DNA of 6,852 nucleotides from URNF01 sp045649855 (GTDB lineage: Bacteria > Bacillota > Clostridia > Oscillospirales > Acutalibacteraceae). The stretch lies in the NCBI GenBank assembly GCA_045649855.1, contig JAZRQN010000113.1:1-6852 (forward strand), given 5' to 3'. Below are positions 4,652 to 6,852 of this stretch, in pieces. The notes beneath the pieces are model-generated. The model ran no database searches, was not told the DNA's origin, and saw only the letters and a list, made by a program, of their open reading frames with translations. The first letter of the stretch is position 1; each line of letters starts with the position of its first letter. Position numbers and translations under genes: made by a program.

Positions 4652-6514
4652 TTATGCTTTATCAAGAAACGCACACGCACCGTTCGGCGGCAGGGTGAGC
4701 GTGCCGTTTTGAATGGTGGCATCCCCTGCCAGCAGGGTCGCATCGCCAAAATCGCACGGCAGTGCCATGCCGTTCAAGCAGTCGCTTTTGTTGATGGCGC
4801 ACAGCACCTTGCCGCTTGCATCCTCGCGGATGAAACAGACGATATCGCCCGTGCCGCGCACCGCGCGGAACGCACCCTCTTTTAAAGGAGTTGCCGCTTT
4901 ACGCAGTTTGCCGAGCGCTGCATACCACGCGATCATTTCCGTATCCTCTGTACCCCACGGATAGCATCCGCGGTTGAACGGATCGCGATATCCCTCCATA
5001 CCTGCCTCGTCGCCGTAATACACGCACGGCACGCCCGGCAGACAGAACTGGATGAGCGCCGCCTGACGCAACAGTTTCAAGCCACGTTCACGCTGTTCGG
5101 GGGTGAGCGATTGAGAGGCTTGCCAACGGCGGCCTCTGCCGTTTGACGGCTCGCCTGCCAGAATGGTGAGCGCACGCTCGGTATCGTGGGTGCCGATGTG
5201 GTTCATCAGATTGCACACCACCTGCGGCGGATAGTTTTCCACAATACCCTCAATGGTGTTGAAAAAGTCGTCGCTGTTGCCGCCGCGTAACAAACCCAAA
5301 ATGGCGTTGGCGAACGGATAGTTCATCACGCTGTCCAACTGCTGACCGAGCAGGTAACGGCGCAGGTGTCCGTAACTTTCTTTGTTGCTGGCATCCTCCC
5401 ACACTTCGCCAAGCAGAAGCGCTTCGGGGTTTTCCGCCTTGATCGCGCGGCGCAGATCGTCAATGAACGGATCGGGCAGTTCGTCCGCCACGTCCAGACG
5501 CCAACCAAAAGCGCCTTCGCGCATCCAACGGCGGCAAACGCCGTTTTCGCCCGCGATAAACTCACGGAACGCAGGGGACAACTCGTCCAGTTCGGGCAGA
5601 GTCTCGAATCCCCACCAACTGGCGTACTCGTTCGGCCAACGGCGGAACTGATACCAGGGATAATACCGAGAGGAAACGCTTTTGTATGCGCCCTCGTCGC
5701 CGTACCGCCCCTCTTTGTTGAAGTAGCGGCTGTCCGAACCGGTGTGGCTGAACACGCCGTCCAGAATCACGCGCATACCGTACGTTTCCGCCGCCGCAGT
5801 CAACGAGCGCAGATCTTCCGCCGTGCCGAGCAGGGGATCGATCACTTCATAATCCGCCGTGTCGTAACGGTGGTTGGAATGTGCCTCGAAAATGGGGTTG
5901 AGATACAAGCAGGTAACACCCAAAGAAGCCAGATACGGCAACTTTTGCTCAATGCCTTTCAAATCGCCGCCAAAGAAATCGTTGTTGAGCACCTTACCTG
6001 CAGGCGTGGGTTCCCACACGGGCTGTGCGCCCCAATCGCCCCGCACCACGCGGTCTGTCGGCACGTTTTCTTTTTGCGAGCCGCTTTTGTAAAAGCGGTC
6101 GGGGAAAATCTGATAAAACACGCCGCCTTTGAGCCAGTCGGGCGTTTTGAAATCTTTTTCATAGCAGGTGAGCTGCCACCGTGAGCCGAGCGTGCGGCTT
6201 TCTGCCGCACTGCCGTCGGGCAGGGATACCAAAAACCGCTTGCCGTCCGCACAGGTCAGTTCAAAACAGTAGCGATACACGCCGACCGCAGGAGAAAAAT
6301 GACATTCCCACCACTCGTGGTCGTCGTCCGGCTGTCCCGCCCAGAACATTCCGTCGCGACGGCTCTGCCGCCCCTCGCACGAGGTGCACAGCAACGCTTC
6401 CGAGCAACGCCACCAACGCGGCAAAAGAATGCGGAAATGCACCGCTTCCCCCTCTGCTATCGCACCAAACGGCGCGCGATAGTTGAGATCGCGAGATGAA
6501 AAATACAGGGACAT
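4652..6514 (-). CDS. GH13 alpha-glucan hydrolase, neopullulanase/cyclomaltodextrinase type
   Basis: A 620-aa glycoside hydrolase of family 13. An N-terminal beta-sandwich resembling CBM34 (about 1-120; SSRDLNYRAPFG near the start) precedes the catalytic barrel that opens at GGVFYQIFPDRF (130-141). Conserved regions are all present: LNPIFEA (205-211), DGVFSH (252-257), GWRLDVADE with nucleophile D341, GEVWE with acid/base E370, and GTHDTE with D444. LPELD (306-310) takes the place of the subfamily's MPKLN-like fifth region. A small C-terminal beta domain ends the protein. There is no signal peptide, so it acts in the cytoplasm, probably on maltodextrins, cyclodextrins or pullulan fragments brought in by a transporter encoded elsewhere. 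Exact specificity cannot be read; maltogenic amylase or alpha-glucosidase activity is possible. The ATG at 6514 has CAAAGGAG-like spacing, AAAGGAG (6523-6529) 8 nt upstream. It follows pckG with no clear promoter between. Confidence 0.93.
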   Translation of the reverse strand: MSLYFSSRDLNYRAPFGAIAEGEAVHFRILLPRWWRCSEALLCTSCEGRQSRRDGMFWAGQPDDDHEWWECHFSPAVGVYRYCFELTCADGKRFLVSLPDGSAAESRTLGSRWQLTCYEKDFKTPDWLKGGVFYQIFPDRFYKSGSQKENVPTDRVVRGDWGAQPVWEPTPAGKVLNNDFFGGDLKGIEQKLPYLASLGVTCLYLNPIFEAHSNHRYDTADYEVIDPLLGTAEDLRSLTAAAETYGMRVILDGVFSHTGSDSRYFNKEGRYGDEGAYKSVSSRYYPWYQFRRWPNEYASWWGFETLPELDELSPAFREFIAGENGVCRRWMREGAFGWRLDVADELPDPFIDDLRRAIKAENPEALLLGEVWEDASNKESYGHLRRYLLGQQLDSVMNYPFANAILGLLRGGNSDDFFNTIEGIVENYPPQVVCNLMNHIGTHDTERALTILAGEPSNGRGRRWQASQSLTPEQRERGLKLLRQAALIQFCLPGVPCVYYGDEAGMEGYRDPFNRGCYPWGTEDTEMIAWYAALGKLRKAATPLKEGAFRAVRGTGDIVCFIREDASGKVLCAINKSDCLNGMALPCDFGDATLLAGDATIQNGTLTLPPNGACAFLDKA

Positions 6515-6570
6515 ACCGTTTTCTCCTTTCAGAATGTATCGGGGGCATCGTCTGCTCCACGAATTGGGAA

Positions 6571-6599
6571 AGGCGGCATGGTTTTACGCCATGCCGCCT
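6571..6599 (-). terminator. Hairpin after pckG, weak terminator
   Basis: A perfect 11-bp GC-rich stem (AGGCGGCATGG at 6571-6581, CCATGCCGCCT at 6589-6599) with a 7-nt loop, 13 nt after the pckG stop. On the minus strand only TTT then CCC follows, so termination is probably partial. From 6515 to 6570 I see only the GH13 ribosome binding site and no convincing promoter, so some GH13 expression may come by read-through from pckG. Confidence 0.6.
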
Positions 6600-6612
6600 G
6601 TTGTTATTGAGA

Positions 6613-6852
6613 TCAGCCGAGTTTCTCGGTGAGGGTCGCGAGCTGTGCTTTGAGTTCTTTGGGCAGTTTGTCGCCGAATTTCTCATAGAATTCGTTGATG
6701 CCGGACAGCTCAGCTTTCCACAGATCGTTGTCCACTTCCAAGATGCCCTTGAGGGTATCGAGGGAGAAGTCCAGACCGGTCAGGTCGATGTCCTCTGCGT
6801 TGGGCACGAAGCCGATCGCAGTTTCGTTCGCCTCTGCCTTGCCTTCGCAACG
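6613..6852 (-). CDS. pckG: Phosphoenolpyruvate carboxykinase (GTP), C-terminal part
   Basis: The last 79 codons of a gene running in from the right edge; the frame is open to the edge. The tail matches GTP-type PEP carboxykinase (EC 4.1.1.32): RCEGKAEANETAIGFVP at the edge, DIDLTGLD, an ILEVDNDLWKAEL stretch, and the typical closing FYEKFGDKLPKEL before a final helix ending EKLG. The enzyme interconverts oxaloacetate + GTP and PEP + CO2 + GDP in the cytoplasm. In fermenting Clostridia it may run toward either PEP or oxaloacetate. The catalytic P-loop and metal site lie outside the window and cannot be checked. A GTG within this stretch is an internal valine, not the start. It stops 13 nt before a GC-rich hairpin. 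Confidence 0.93.
   Translation of the reverse strand, partial: RCEGKAEANETAIGFVPNAEDIDLTGLDFSLDTLKGILEVDNDLWKAELSGINEFYEKFGDKLPKELKAQLATLTEKLG

Noticed and set aside
5366..6184. 272-codon plus-strand open frame inside the GH13 gene
   Set aside because: It is antisense to the catalytic domain with all GH13 motifs intact, has no ribosome binding site, and its composition is typical of a shadow frame.
1..6852. CRISPR array, insertion sequence, prophage, tRNA or toxin-antitoxin locus
   Set aside because: I looked for direct repeats with spacers, terminal inverted repeats, transposase or integrase motifs and tRNA-like cloverleaf sequences and saw none.

Overview
The window looks like a chromosomal segment from a Firmicute of class Clostridia. 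The evidence is the 16S rRNA 5' end at the left edge, strong AGGAGG-type ribosome binding sites, a GTP-type PEP carboxykinase, a type II NADP isocitrate dehydrogenase, and a pair of small helical proteins of a kind I associate with Clostridia. I cannot assign a genus. Almost everything is on the minus strand; only two small genes are on the plus strand. I see no phage, transposon, CRISPR array, tRNA or toxin-antitoxin locus.

Left part (1-463): the first ~124 nt of a 16S rRNA gene on the minus strand, transcribed toward and beyond the left edge. Upstream of it are a ~200-nt leader with several hairpins and a boxA-like element, a strong promoter (TTGACA, 17 nt, TAATAT), and a block of four helically phased A6 tracts that probably acts as a UP element and bend.

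Middle (464-1650): a YfcE-type metallophosphoesterase (minus) is divergent from a tightly coupled pair of small uncharacterised proteins (plus, 83 and 122 aa). A perfect 13-bp hairpin at 1617-1645 closes the convergent junction with icd.

Right part (1651-6852), all minus, in transcription order: the C-terminus of PEP carboxykinase (GTP); a 620-aa GH13 alpha-glucan hydrolase of the neopullulanase/cyclomaltodextrinase type with a strong terminator; then, from its own predicted promoter, a family 5 oligopeptide-type substrate-binding lipoprotein, followed 35 nt later by NADP isocitrate dehydrogenase. The theme is central carbon metabolism: intracellular breakdown of starch oligosaccharides, the PEP/oxaloacetate node, supply of 2-oxoglutarate and NADPH, and peptide scavenging.

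Most of the window is ordinary housekeeping. The least explained items are the small-protein pair, the orphan binding protein linked to icd, the 14-bp palindrome by its promoter, and the architecture of the rRNA promoter. None of them proves a new system.
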